The position numbers were made by a program, and so were the translations under genes. 64,000 bases of DNA from Lithobates sylvaticus. Its lineage: Eukaryota; Chordata; Amphibia; Anura; Ranidae. The stretch is taken from NCBI GenBank assembly GCA_028564925.1, contig CM053027.1, forward strand, positions 238,099,713-238,163,712, given 5' to 3'. Under the pieces are notes generated by a model. That model saw only the letters and a program-made list of their open reading frames with translations, ran no database searches and was not told where the DNA came from. This document shows, one piece after another, positions 21,549 through 31,782 of this stretch. The number at the start of each line of letters is the position of its first letter. The first letter of the stretch is position 1.

Positions 21549-24500
21549 ATGGAGTGTGGACGTACTCGGGAACGAGTTCGTGCTGTGCAGGGGCTCGGTG
21601 TTGCGGTTAACACCTTGGCACGAGCCCAGTCCATGAACAGGGTGAGGAGGAGTTCATGGACCAAGAATTGGTTGCGCCAGCGTGACCAATTCTCGCATAT
21701 GCCTTTGCTCCGTGAGATCCGTGAGAATAATCCTGATGATTTCAGGAATTATCTCCGGATGACGGACCCCATTTTTCACCGTCTGTTGGCTTCGCTGTCC
21801 CCTTATATTACCAGGCAGAATACCTGCATGCGGCAAGCCATCAGTGCGGAGCAGAGGCTAGTCGCCACGTTGCGTTACTTGGCGACGGGGAGAAGCTTGC
21901 AGGACCTCAAGTTCACGACAGGCATCTCCCCCCAGGCTCTGGGGCTCATTATTCCAGAGACCTGTTCTGCCATTATCCACGTCCTGCAGGAGGAATACAT
22001 TAAGGTAAGTCTTCTCTTTTAAAATTACCTATGTCTTGTATGTTTGCTAATGTAGTGCATCAATGTCATCATTAGCTAATTACCATGATAGGACTATTCT
22101 ATGAATGTCCCCTATTCCTTTTTTATTTTTTTTTTTTGGTTTTTTGTCTAGTATTTTATGGTTGACTTATCGAAATAGCTTTAAGAATGTATTATTTAGT
22201 GGGTCACATGCATATTTGCTTGCACCAACCTCCCCAGCATGGAAGCTTGGCCCCCTAAACACCCCTAGCCTAGTCACTTTCTTTGGTTAAAAATGTATAT
22301 TACCAGCTCCATTGTACAGCTTTACTCACCCCCCCTTTCACCCCTTTCACCCCCCTTGACCCTCATTTTTAAATTGATTGCATGTGGTTTTGTTCAGCTT
22401 GTAATTAACCCACCCCCACACCCCCCTGATAATTAATAGCATGTGGTTTTGGTCAGCTTGTAATTAACCCCCCCCCCACCCCCTGATAATTAATAGCATG
22501 TGGTTTTGGTCAGCTTGTAATTAACCCCCCCCCACACCCCCTGATAATTAATAGCATGTGGTTTTGGTCAGCTTGTAATTAACCCCCCCCCCCCCACACC
22601 CCCTGATAATTAATAGCATGTGGTTTTGGTCAGCTTGTAATTAACCCCCCCCACACCCCCTGATAATTAATAGCATGTGGTTTTGGTTAGCTTGTAATTA
22701 ACCCCCCCCCCCCCCCCCCACACCCCCCTGATAATTAATAGCATGTGGTTTTGGTTAGCTTGTAATTAACCCCCCCCCACACACCCCCTGATAATTAATA
22801 GCATGTGGTTTTGGTTAGCTTGTAATTAACCCCCCCCCCCCCCCCCCCACACCCCCTGATAATTAATAGCATGTGGTTTTGGTCAGCTTGTAATTAACCC
22901 CCCCCCCACACCCCCTGATAATTAATAGCATGTGGTTTTGGTTAGCTTGTAATTAACCCCCCCCCCCCACCCCCTGATAATTAATAGCATGTGGTTTTGG
23001 TTAGCTTGTAATTAACCCCCCCCCCACACCCCCTGATAATTAATAGCATGTGGTTTTGGTTAGCTTGTAATTAACCCCCCCCCCCCACACCCCCACCCAC
23101 CCCCCTGATAATTAATAGCATGTGGTTTTGGTCAGCTTGTAATTAACCCCCCCCCCCACACCCCCCCCCATAATTAATAGCATGTGGTTTTGGTTAGCTT
23201 GTAATTAACCCCCCCCCCCCCCCCCCACACCCCCTGATAATTAATAGCATGTGGTTTTGGTTAGCTTGTAATTAACCCCCCCCCCACACCCCCACACCCC
23301 CTGATAATTAATAGCATGTGGTTTTGGTTAGCTTGTAATTAATCCCCCCCCCCACACCCCCTGATAATTAATAGCATGTGGTTTTGGTTAGCTTGTAATT
23401 AACCCCCCCCCCCCACACCCCCTGATAATTAATAGCATGTGGTTTTGGTTAGCTTGTAATTAACCCCCCCCCCCACCCCCACACCCCCTGATAATTAATA
23501 GCATGTGGTTTTGGTCAGCTTGTAATTAACCCCCCCCCCCCCCACCCCCCCTGATAATTAATAGCATGTGGTTTTGGTCAGCTTGTAATTAACCCCCCCC
23601 CACACCCCCTGATAATTAATAGCATGTGGTTTTGGTTAGCTTGTAATTAACCCCCCCCCCCACACCCCCTGATAATTAATAGCATGTGGTTTTGGTTAGC
23701 TTGTAATTAACCCCCCCCCCCCACACCCCCTGATAATTAATAGCATGTGGTTTTGGTTAGCTTGTAATTAACCCCCCCCCAAACACCCCCTGATAATTAA
23801 TAGCATGTGGTTTTGGTTAGCTTGTAATTAACCCCCCCCCCACACCCCCCCACACCCCCTGATAATTAATAGCATGTGGTTTTGGTCAGCTTGTAATTAA
23901 CCCCCCCCCCACACCCCCTGATAATTAATAGCATGTGGTTTTGGTTAGCTTGTAATTAACCCCCCCCCCACACCCCCTGATAATTAATAGCATGTGGTTT
24001 TGGTTAGCTTGTAATTAACCCCCCCCCCCACACCCCCACACCCCCTGATAATTAATAGCATATGTTTTTGGTCAGCTTGTAATTAACCCCCCACACCCCC
24101 ACACACCCCGTTAATTAATTGCATGTGTATTGTGTGACCTTACAATTAATGACTCCACACCCACATCCCCATTATTATCTTCTCTGGGCCATCAGAGGGG
24201 TCATCAATCAGAGATTTGTCCCTTATCCTTAATCTTTTGGCTTTATTTCAAGGACTTACTAAATAAATACATATGTTCTTCCAAATTGTTTGTTAATTTG
24301 TTGCATTTAGTTAGGTGTTTTGCCTGGTTTTTAATTCGATTTGTATATTTGTGTTTGACTTCACAGTGTCCCTCCACGCCACAGGAATGGCAGACTGTGG
24401 CTTCCCAGTTTGCTGCCCGTTGGGACTTTCCCAACTGCGGAGGGGCGATTGACGGGAAGCATGTGCGAATTGTGCCCCCACCCCATTCGGGGTCATACTA

Positions 24501-25119
24501 TTGGAATTATAAGGGGTTCCATAGTATCGTGTTGATGGCGGTGGTGTCGGCACAATATGACTTTCTGTATGTGGATGTGGGGAAAAACGGCCGGATGTCG
24601 GACGGAGGAGTCTTCAACCACACGGAGTTCGGTCATCGTCTCCAGACTGGTGGCCTGGAGCTGCCACCAGATGAAGATAATGTGGAGGGACTCCCCTTCG
24701 TTTTCATTGCCGACGAGGCGTTCGGTCTGGGTGACCATCTGATGAGGCCATTTCCCCAACGATCCCTTACCCCTGAGAGGAGGATTTTTAATTATCGGTT
24801 GGCCAGAGCAAGACGGGTTGTGGAAAATGCCTTTGGTATTATGGCCAACCGTTTCAGATTGCTCCTTACATCCCTACATCTGGCAGAGTACAAACTGAAT
24901 ACTATTATTCTTGCATGCTGTGTCATGCACAATTATTTACGCAAACATTCGGGAACCTACTCATTACCAATCGGCCCTGAGGCCGGAGTGGAAGGCAACA
25001 TGACAGGGCTGGATAATCGCCGTCTTGGTTCCGCCCCACAATCAGCCCAGCAAGTGCGGGACCGTTATTTACATTATTTTAATGGTAGGGGGGCCATTGC
25101 AATGGCAGCAGACCCTTAA
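21549..25119 (+). CDS. PIF/Harbinger transposase (two exons)
   Basis: Join of 21549-22004 and 24367-25119, 402 residues, in the usual range. Exon 1 starts at GCCATGG, encodes 152 residues (helical N-terminal region, MTDPIFHRLL and ATGRSLQDL) and ends at AAG/GTAAGT. Exon 2 follows TGACTTCACAG and keeps frame (phase 0). It carries the DDE nuclease (DDE_Tnp_4 type): GGAIDGKHV with Asp181, IADEAF with Asp268 (Asp231 in SDGGVF is the alternative) and VVENAFG with Glu305. The family cuts and pastes with 3-bp TAA-type target duplications, working with a Myb-like partner. An AATAAA lies 23 bp after the stop. No stop or frameshift is visible in either exon. The 2.36-kb intron is filled by a minisatellite. 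HARBI1 is the domesticated host homologue, but the flanking terminal repeat and MITEs argue for a mobile copy. Confidence 0.92.
22325..24110. repeat. ~57-bp minisatellite with C-runs, in the Harbinger transposase intron
   Basis: About 30 tandem units of TGATAATTAATAGCATGTGG, TTTTGGTTAGCTTGTAATTA, then a run of 7-19 C and CACACCCCC. Unit length varies with the C-run, giving roughly 53-75 bp. GGTTAGC and GGTCAGC variants alternate irregularly. It occupies nearly all of the intron between 22004 and 24367. The complementary strand is strongly G-rich and could form quadruplexes. Confidence 0.95.
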
Positions 25120-25141
25120 ACCATCTTTTTGATTTACAAAG

Positions 25142-25147
25142 AATAAA
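25142..25147 (+). terminator. Polyadenylation signal of the Harbinger transposase gene
   Basis: AATAAA lies 23 bp downstream of the transposase stop codon, with a T-rich and GT-rich stretch following (25160-25200). This is position-based inference. Confidence 0.6.
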
Positions 25148-25369
25148 TACAGTTATTGATGTTTGAAATATTGGTATTTTCGTATGGTTTTGCTTTTAAT
25201 TTTGCCTGTTTTATATGTTGTCCTACTGCACATCTTTAATAGTGGCAAACTTGTTTTGCGTTTAGTAAATAAGCCCCTTTGTCAATGAACCACAACATGT
25301 TTTGGTCAAACTGGTAGTATTTAAAAAGAAGAAGCCACACATTGTTTAATTTGTGCAAACATTATTATT

Positions 25370-25612
25370 TTTTATTCTAGTGCACATCCAAACCTTTTTT
25401 ATGTTATTTTTTTTTTTTTTTTTATTTTTTAAACAATTTTTTTTTTTTTTTTTTTTTTTTTCAACAAGATTTTTTTTTTTTTTTTTTTTTTTTTTCAACA
25501 ATATTTTTTTTTTTCTTTTTTATGTTATATTTTTTACATTTTTTTGGTCTTTTTCTCACAACATATTTTTTTTTTTTTTTTGTGATTGATTTTTTTAAAC
25601 AAACATAAAAAA
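25370..25612. repeat. T-rich low-complexity tract
   Basis: Long runs of T broken by CAACAA and ATGTTATATT words, between the convergent ends of the transposase and Myb-like genes. On the minus strand it is A-rich. No coding meaning. Confidence 0.9.
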
Positions 25613-25765
25613 ACATGTTTTAAAATGGTAAAAAATTTAGGCTTAGCATTAGAAAATATTTACACAATGTAAAAGCCCAGAACTTACAAAGTTCAACAGG
25701 TAACCCATGAACAGTAGAAGCCAAATTTAGAATATGCACACTAATTTAACAGGAAAATGGGTAAT

Positions 25766-25911
25766 GTCAACATGTGCTATGTTCCATCATGGGGAATCAA
25801 TGGACGTGTTTTTGTGTGTGAAACCCCTTCCCTCTCACCTACTAGCATTAGGGGTTGCAAACACAAAATGCGTCCATTGAGATCCCCTGATGGCACATAG
25901 CACATGTTGAC
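25766..25911. repeat. 146-bp imperfect hairpin, MITE-like
   Basis: GTCAACATGTGCTATGTTCC at 25766 pairs with GGCACATAGCACATGTTGAC at the far end. Pairing continues inward through CAATGGACG/CGTCCATTG and ACCCCT/AGGGGT. The stem is about 60 bp with few mismatches and the loop is short. It lies in the noncoding space between two Harbinger genes. Nested MITE or transcribed hairpin are both possible. Confidence 0.8.
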
Positions 25912-26046
25912 ACACCGTGTGCATATTAAAAATTTGGCCTCTAAAATTTGTTAAACAGCGCATCAAAAGGGGAATGAAGGACATGATTGATGTTAAGAAA
26001 TGGAAAAGGGGTCTTTAGATTCTCCCCAAAACATCAATCATGTCCT

Positions 26047-28103
26047 TCATTCCCTGCTGCATGTGGCCATCTCCTTCTGCATATTTTCCAGCTGCAGATT
26101 CCAGGCCATGATCTGCCCAATAAGCCTGTGGGCACTGTCTGTGGAAAATGGCTCCGCAGCTTGTCCTTCCACAAACAGATCAGCATCACCTAAAAGTTGG
26201 GTAGATAAAACACAAGAAAAAAACTGTCAAAAACATGCAGACCTTAATTTCTTAGCTCAATCTGTGTTCTGAGACACTCACTTGGTGGGGTGCAGATTTG
26301 ATCCACTTCAACCACCTGTTCCGCCACATCCACGCGTGGGCTTGGGCTAACTGCCCAATTAGTCTGGTGAGGCCGGGAGGTCCTCGTAGGTTCGGACTGA
26401 CGTCTGAGTCTTTTGCCCCCTATGGTAATGGAACACAAAAAGGTACACTTTTAATCACACTGATATTTGAGTGCCAAAATAGGATTATTAAACATTGTTT
26501 AAAAGTGTTGTCCAATTATTAGCAGTTTGTTAGAAGATCCTACTTGAAGACAGAATTGAAATGTCTATCTAATGAAACTCCAATACTTAAACCGCCCTTC
26601 AACCCTAAATTTGAACTTCCGCTCATTGGATCCCTGCACCCCTGTGGTGTCTTATTTGGAACCTTTTAGGGGTGAGGGGTTGCAGATACCTGTGTAAGGC
26701 AGGTATTTGCACACACATCCGGCCATAGACTCCCACAGAAGTATACGCCACATCCCGTCCCACCGTGCTGTCTGCTGGGACACACAGGGGTCCCCGAGCT
26801 CGCGCGGACCAGTCCTATTGCATTGTGCAACTGGCGCATGCCCAATAGTGACCCGGGAAGTGAAGCCGCAAACATTAATTTCATGATTGCAAGATCAGAG
26901 ATTGTAGCTGCACCATCCAAGGGACAGGTGAGTGTACTTCTTTGAAAAGTCACCACCTACAGTATTTGTAGATGATGAGCATTTTTCGGGAATTGTGAGC
27001 ATGACACCCTGCTTAACATATTTATCCCCACCCCCCAAAACAGCTTCTGGAGTCCCTGTGTAAGTTACCCCTAAAACCCTTACTACAGCAGTAATTGTAT
27101 AGATAGTGACAATAATAAACAACCTTACAACTCCAACAACCCAAAGCCAGGTAAACTCAATAAACGTTATGAAGACAAACTGAACTTTCATCAAATCTGC
27201 GCAAGTTTCACGTACGAATGCTAATAACATCTGCGCAAGTTTCACGTACGAGTGCTAATAACATCTGCGCATAAAATCTGCGCAAGTTTCACGTACGAAT
27301 GCTAATAAAATCTGCGCAAGTTTCACGTACGAATGCTAATAAAATCTGCGCAAGTTTCACGTACGAATGCTAATAAAATCTGCGCAAGTTTCACGTACGA
27401 ATGCTAATAAAATCTGCGCAAGTTTCACGTACGAATGCTAATAAAATCTGCGCAAGTTTCACGTACGAATGCTAATAAAATCTGCGCAAGTTTCACGTAC
27501 GAATGCTAATAAAATCTGCGCAAGTTTCACGTACGAGTGCTAATAACATCTGCGCAAGTTTCACGTACGAATGCTAATAAAATCTGCGCAAGTTTCACGT
27601 ACGAGTGCTAATAACATCTGCGCAAGTTTCACGTACGAGTGCTAATAACATCTGCGCAAGTTTCACGTACGAATGCTAATAAAATCTGCGCAAGTTTCAC
27701 GTACGAATGCTAATAAAATCTGCGCAAGATTAGACATATCAAGTATAACCATAGTAGCGCACGTGCTTGACTTACTTTTTTTGATGGCTTTTCGAATTCT
27801 CCTGTACTGATCGTGCTCCCTGGATTTGATGTCGGACCATCGCTTGCGCAGTTGATCCTTGCCCCTTCGTACGCCGAATTTCTGCTCCAGGGTGCTGACG
27901 ATTGTAGTGAGAATCTTGTCCTTGCGCAAGTTGGGTCGAGGGTAGGGGCCATTTTCCCCGTCGTAATCTTCCCTTTGTAGGATGTCCACCATCTCCACCA
28001 TCTCTTCAAAGGCCATATTGGTGGCCTTATATCTGCTGCTGGATGCAGATGTGTTCGCTTCTTGGCTTTCCTCCGCGCTACTGGCTGAGAATGTGTCCGC
28101 CAT
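26047..28103 (-). CDS. Harbinger Myb/SANT-like DNA-binding protein (three exons)
   Basis: Minus-strand join of 28103-27776, 26419-26282 and 26189-26047: 609 bases, 202 residues, ending TGA at 26049-26047. Exon 1 (AAGATGG start context) encodes an acidic/Ser-rich head, then a Myb/SANT-like domain (about residues 33-109: EMVEMVDILQ, FGVRRGKDQLRKRWSDIK, RRIRKAIKK) and ends at GTAAGT. Exon 2 begins after CCATAG, encodes a basic RGKRLRRQ patch and ends at GTGAGT. Exon 3 follows CAACTTTTAG and encodes a helical tail (RLIGQIMAWNLQLENMQKEM). Both junctions are phase 1 and keep frame. In Harbinger elements this partner binds transposon ends and brings the transposase to the nucleus; NAIF1 is the domesticated relative. 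The frame is also open 36 codons upstream of the chosen start, probably 5' UTR. It diverges from the MADF gene. Confidence 0.85.
27179..27730. repeat. 34-bp tandem repeat in intron 1 of the Myb-like gene
   Basis: About 15 units of AATCTGCGCAAGTTTCACGT ACGAATGCTAATAA type, differing mainly at ACGAATGC/ACGAGTGC and AAAATC/ACATC. They lie between the exon 1 donor (27775-27774) and exon 2. The repeats are direct, with no unique spacers, so this is not a CRISPR array. Confidence 0.95.
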
Positions 28104-28287
28104 CTTCATTAATTTATTCACCCACAATGCAACGAGGGAAGCGGGGCGGGGAATACTCGTCAGGAGGAACGTCATGGGCGGGCGACGCGGAGGACGCAGG
28201 CGGACTTCCACGCGTGCGCAGTGTATATAAGGCTGTTTGAGGGCCCCACGTGTTCCCGAACGGAAGTAGCGAGCGCTCTGTACGAAG
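28104..28287. promoter_or_regulatory. Divergent promoter between Myb-like and MADF genes
   Basis: A 184-bp CpG-rich interval separates the Myb-like ATG (minus) from a donor-like GAAG/GTAAGT at 28287/28288 (plus). A TATATAAG box at 28223-28230 faces the MADF gene and would place its start near 28253, leaving a short noncoding first exon. No clear TATA serves the Myb-like side. CACGCGTGCGC and CCACGTG are nearby. Confidence 0.55.
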
Positions 28288-28349
28288 GTAAGTGTTTTCT
28301 AGGATGCATTACTGTGGTTTATTGGGTTTTGGCCTGCATTTTTTAAGGA

Positions 28350-28615
28350 TATGTGTGTGTTGCTGCCTGTGTGTAGGGGTTGCTGCCTGTGTGGATGTGT
28401 TGCTGCCTGTGTGTAGGGTTTGCTGCCTGTGTGGATGTGTTGCTGCCTGTGTGTAGGGGTTGCTGCCTGTGTGGATGTGTTGCTGCCTGTGTGTAGGGGT
28501 TGCTGCCTGTGTGGGTGTGTTGCTGCCTGTGTGTAGGGGTTGCTGCCTGTGTGGATGTGTTGCTGCCTGTGTGTAGGGTTGCTGCCTGTGTGGGTGTGTT
28601 GCTGCCTGTGTGTGG
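28350..28615. repeat. 40-bp tandem repeat in the MADF-gene 5' intron
   Basis: About six and a half units alternating TGCTGCCTGTGTGTAGGGGT and TGCTGCCTGTGTGGATGTGT, inside the presumed first intron of the MADF gene. Units differ by single bases. Confidence 0.93.
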
Positions 28616-28718
28616 TGTGTTGTGTAATGTTTGGTTAGAAAAACTGGATGTGCGTTTTTAGTAACATTTGTGTTTTTTGGTCTTTTGTATTGCCATTACT
28701 AACAAAACAGAAACAAAC

Positions 28719-29204
28719 ATGTCAGCAGCCCAGTATAATCCATTCAAGGACCAGCAGTTCATGTCAGAATTCATTGCGCTCTACAGAAAAAATACCAACC
28801 TGTGGCAGCTCAAGAATCCTTTATATGGCAATAGGGATGTCCGGAAGGCAACACTGGGGCCACTTGTGGATTTTGTGAAGACTCAAGTCCCCAACGCAGA
28901 CACCAAGTTTGTTGAAGCCAGAATTTCAAGTTTAAGGCACATGTACAAGCGGGAGCGCAAGAAGATTGAGGAATCAGTCAGATCAGGAGCAGCAGCAGAG
29001 AATGTTTATGTACCCAAGCTGTGGTACTACAACCAACTGGCTTTTATAGGTGACCAGATGGAACCCAGGCAATCACTGTCCACTCTTCCCTCCACCCTTC
29101 CCTCCACTCTTCCCTCCACTCTTCCCTCCACCCCAGCTGAGGCTTCCACGGAAGGAGAAGACCCCTCCACCTTGGAGCAGGCTGATGCGCCCAGCTGGAG
29201 CCAG
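28719..29204 (+). CDS. MADF-domain protein of the Harbinger element (5' coding exon; 3' exons missing)
   Basis: 162 codons from ATG 28719 to a donor at 29204/29205 (GAGCCAG/GTATAT). Upstream, ACTAACAAAACAG gives a good branch point and acceptor at 28710, fitting a noncoding first exon ending at 28287. Residues about 11-110 form a MADF domain (a Myb-related DNA-binding fold): FIALYRKNTNLW, LGPLVDFVK, RISSLRHMYKRERKKI and LWYYNQLAFI. A fourfold STLP repeat follows. The remaining exons, where a BESS domain would be expected, are not found: piggyBac B is inserted 257 bp downstream. MADF proteins accompany PIF-like transposases in insects, and vertebrate Harbingers normally carry a Myb-like partner. 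Here both types sit in one element. The gene could instead be a separate insertion, since the right end of the element is not seen. Confidence 0.75.
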
Positions 29205-29461
29205 GTATATATTTAGTATCCCAAATTGTGATTGTGTGAATATTAATGCTGTAAACGTTAAAATGTGAAACAATTAACACCCTGAACTCTGAATTGTGAA
29301 AAAAGCTGCCAAAAATTGCGCAAACTTCGAAAAAGTGTGGGTGCAACATATCGATACATATATAGTGTATACATACATCCAGTAGTGGCAAAAAATGCCT
29401 TATACAACATTGGTGATCTGCTTGGAAAATGCAGGGGTCCAAATGATAGCATTTGAGGCTA
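29205..29461. other. MADF intron remnant up to the piggyBac B insertion
   Basis: 257 bp without coding signal, starting at the donor GTATAT and ending at GAGGCTA just before TTAA. Presumed second intron of the MADF gene. Confidence 0.5.
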
Positions 29462-30059
29462 TTAACCACTTGCCGACCGCCCCATGTAGATATACGTCGG
29501 CAGAATGGCACGTACAGGCAGAACCACGTACCTGTACGTGCCATTCTTCAGGCGGTTGGGGGGTCCGATCGGACCCCCCTCCGCCGGCGGGGACGGTCGG
29601 CATCGCTTCAGGAGCGATCCGGGACGAGGGGACGGCCAGTGGTTTCTGGCCACCCCCTCGCGATCGCTCCTGGCGAATGAAAAGCTTCCCCTTCCTGTCT
29701 ATTGTATAGACAGGAAGGCGGAAGTGATGTCACGCTCGGTGCGCCGGTCTATGTGACCGGAACGCCGAGCAGAGAAGATGTAAAGGTTAGTGCACAAACA
29801 GTACACTGACACCAGTACACATAGGCACACAATCCACCCCCCGGTCACCCCCAGATCACCCCCCAGATCACCCCCCCCCCCCCCCCAGTCACAGTGTCAC
29901 TAATTGCAGTGATCATTTTTTTACTGATCACTGCATTTAGTGTCAGTGTGACTGTAATAACTGTCAGGGCAGTTAGTTTTAGGTCCTAGGTAGCCCCCTA
30001 CCCCCCCCCCCCCCATCATAAAGGTTTAACCCCCTGATTGCCCCTAGTTAACCCCTTCA

Positions 30060-30835
30060 CCCCCTTTTGCCAGTGTCACTAAGCGATCGTTTTTCTGATC
30101 GCTGCATTGTGTCGCTAGGTAACCATTTTTTTTTTATTTTAACCGCCATGTTTTATATAGGTTCATAAATAGTTTTTTATAGGTCAGGTACCCCCATATT
30201 ACAACCTAAATAAAGGTTTTAACCCCCTGATTGCCCCTAGAGTTAACCCTTTCACCAGTAATCACCGTATAACTGTCACTGGTGACGCTGGTTAGCCAGT
30301 TAGTTATTTCGTTATTTAGGTTCCCCGTCAGGTTTTTATATAGCGTCAGGTACCCCCATATATTACCTAATAAAGGTTTAACCCCCTGATTGCCCCTAGT
30401 TAACCCTTTCACCCCCTTTTGCCAGTGTCACTAAGCGATCGTTTTTCTGATCGCTGCATTAGTGTCGCTAGGTAACCAGTTTTTTTTTAGGTTAACCGCC
30501 ATGTTTATATAGGTTCATAAATAGGTTTATAGGTCAGGTACCCCCATATTACAACCTAAATAAAGGTTTTAACCCCCTGATTGCCCCTAGAGTTAACCCT
30601 TTCACCAGTGATCACCGTATAAAATGTCACTGGTGACGCTGGTTAGCCAGTTAGTTATTTCGTTATTTAGGTTCCCCGTCAGGTTTTTATATAGCGTCAG
30701 GTACCCCCATATATTACCTAATAAAGGTTTAACCCCCTGATTGCCCCTAGTTAACCCTTTCACCCCCTTTTGCCAGTGTCACTAAGCGATCGTTTTTCTG
30801 ATCGCTGCATTAGTGTCGCTAGGTAACCAGTTTTT
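30060..30835. repeat. 351-bp tandem repeat in the piggyBac B leader
   Basis: The block GCCAGTGTCACTAAGCGATC recurs at about 30070, 30421 and 30772. Between copies lie two AACCCCCTGATTGCCCC words and CGTATAA/GTCACTGGTGACGC. Copy C has the block once (about 35970-36180), so copy B has expanded it. Confidence 0.85.
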
Positions 30836-31738
30836 TTTTTGTATTACTGTTACGGGTGACGCTGGTTAGTTAGCTTGTTTTTTATACTGTCAGGGCACCC
30901 GCCATTTATTACCCAATAACGGTTTAACCCCCTGATCGCCCGGCGGGTGATATCAATTAGGTTTTAGGGTCAAATAAGGTCTGCGTCGCCCCAGGTTAGT
31001 GCCAGTACCGCAAACACCCACGCGCAAAGCATACACCTCCCTTAGTGGTATAGTATCTGAACAGATCAATATCTGATCTGATCAGATCTATACTAGCGTC
31101 CCAGCAGTTTAGGGTTCCAAAAAAACGCATTGTTAGCGGGATCAGCCCAGATACCTGCTAGCACCTGCGTTTTCCCCCTCCGCCCAGCCCAGCCCAGCCC
31201 ACCCAAGTGCAGTATCGATCGATCACTGTCACTTACAAAACACTAAGCACACATAACTGCAGCGTTCGCAGAGTCAGGCCTGATCCCTGCGATCGCTAAC
31301 ATTTTTTTTGTGGTAGCGTTTTGATTCAGTCGCTAACAGTCAGGAGCTTTTTTACCTGTGAATCTCAAAAAAATAAAAAAAAAAAAAAATAGTTGTCGTT
31401 TTATTGTTCTCTCTCTCTCTCTATATTGTTGCTCTTTTTTTACTCCATTCTATTCTGCAATGTTTTATTATGTTTTATCATGTTTTATCATGCTTGCTTT
31501 TCAGGTATGTAATTTTGTTTACTGTGTTTTAGTGTTAAGCATTTTTTTGTTTTCAGGTGCGCCATTCAGTTGCAGCGCGGATTTATTTATCTTGACAGCA
31601 ACAGCGTTTGCTCCCACGATACATAAAGCCGCGACTCCAACGCTGTAGGAGGTGATTTCACCACCACAGTTAAAAAAAAGAGCATATGTGCCGAAGCATG
31701 GGGGCAGCAGGGGGGGCGGAGGAGCGATTGGCTCCTAA

Positions 31739-31782
31739 TGCCACGTACATACGGTCGAAATTCCGACCGTGTGTACACGGCA
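31739..31782. mobile_element. 44-bp Harbinger micro-MITE with TAA duplication
   Basis: TGCCACGTACATACGGTCG and its complement GACCGTGTGTACACGGCA almost fill the element, giving a near-perfect hairpin. It is flanked by TAA at 31736-31738 and 31783-31785. The ends match the Harbinger left terminus at 21061. It sits in the loop of a GCATATGTGCCGAAGCATGG hairpin. The related hairpin at 39550-39655 has no insertion. Confidence 0.85.

Larger units (their letters stand above)
21061..29461 (+). mobile_element. PIF/Harbinger DNA transposon with three genes (right end not in window)
   Basis: The left terminus TGCCGCGTACACACGAAGGG starts right after TAA (21058-21060). Arm C shows the uninterrupted site (TTA at 39383-39385 on the + strand). 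The element carries a two-exon transposase (+), a three-exon Myb/SANT-like gene (-) and a MADF-domain gene (+). It is broken off at 29461 by piggyBac copy B, inserted at TTAA. The right terminal repeat was not found before or after copy B, so the element's far end is either beyond the assembly gap or lost. Confidence 0.85.

Noticed and set aside
25353-25589. Phe-rich 78-codon frame as a membrane peptide
   Set aside because: Translation of a poly(T) low-complexity tract.
27179-27730. Regular 34-bp direct repeats that could suggest a CRISPR array
   Set aside because: There are no unique spacers, the repeats are contiguous, and they lie in an intron of a eukaryotic transposon gene.
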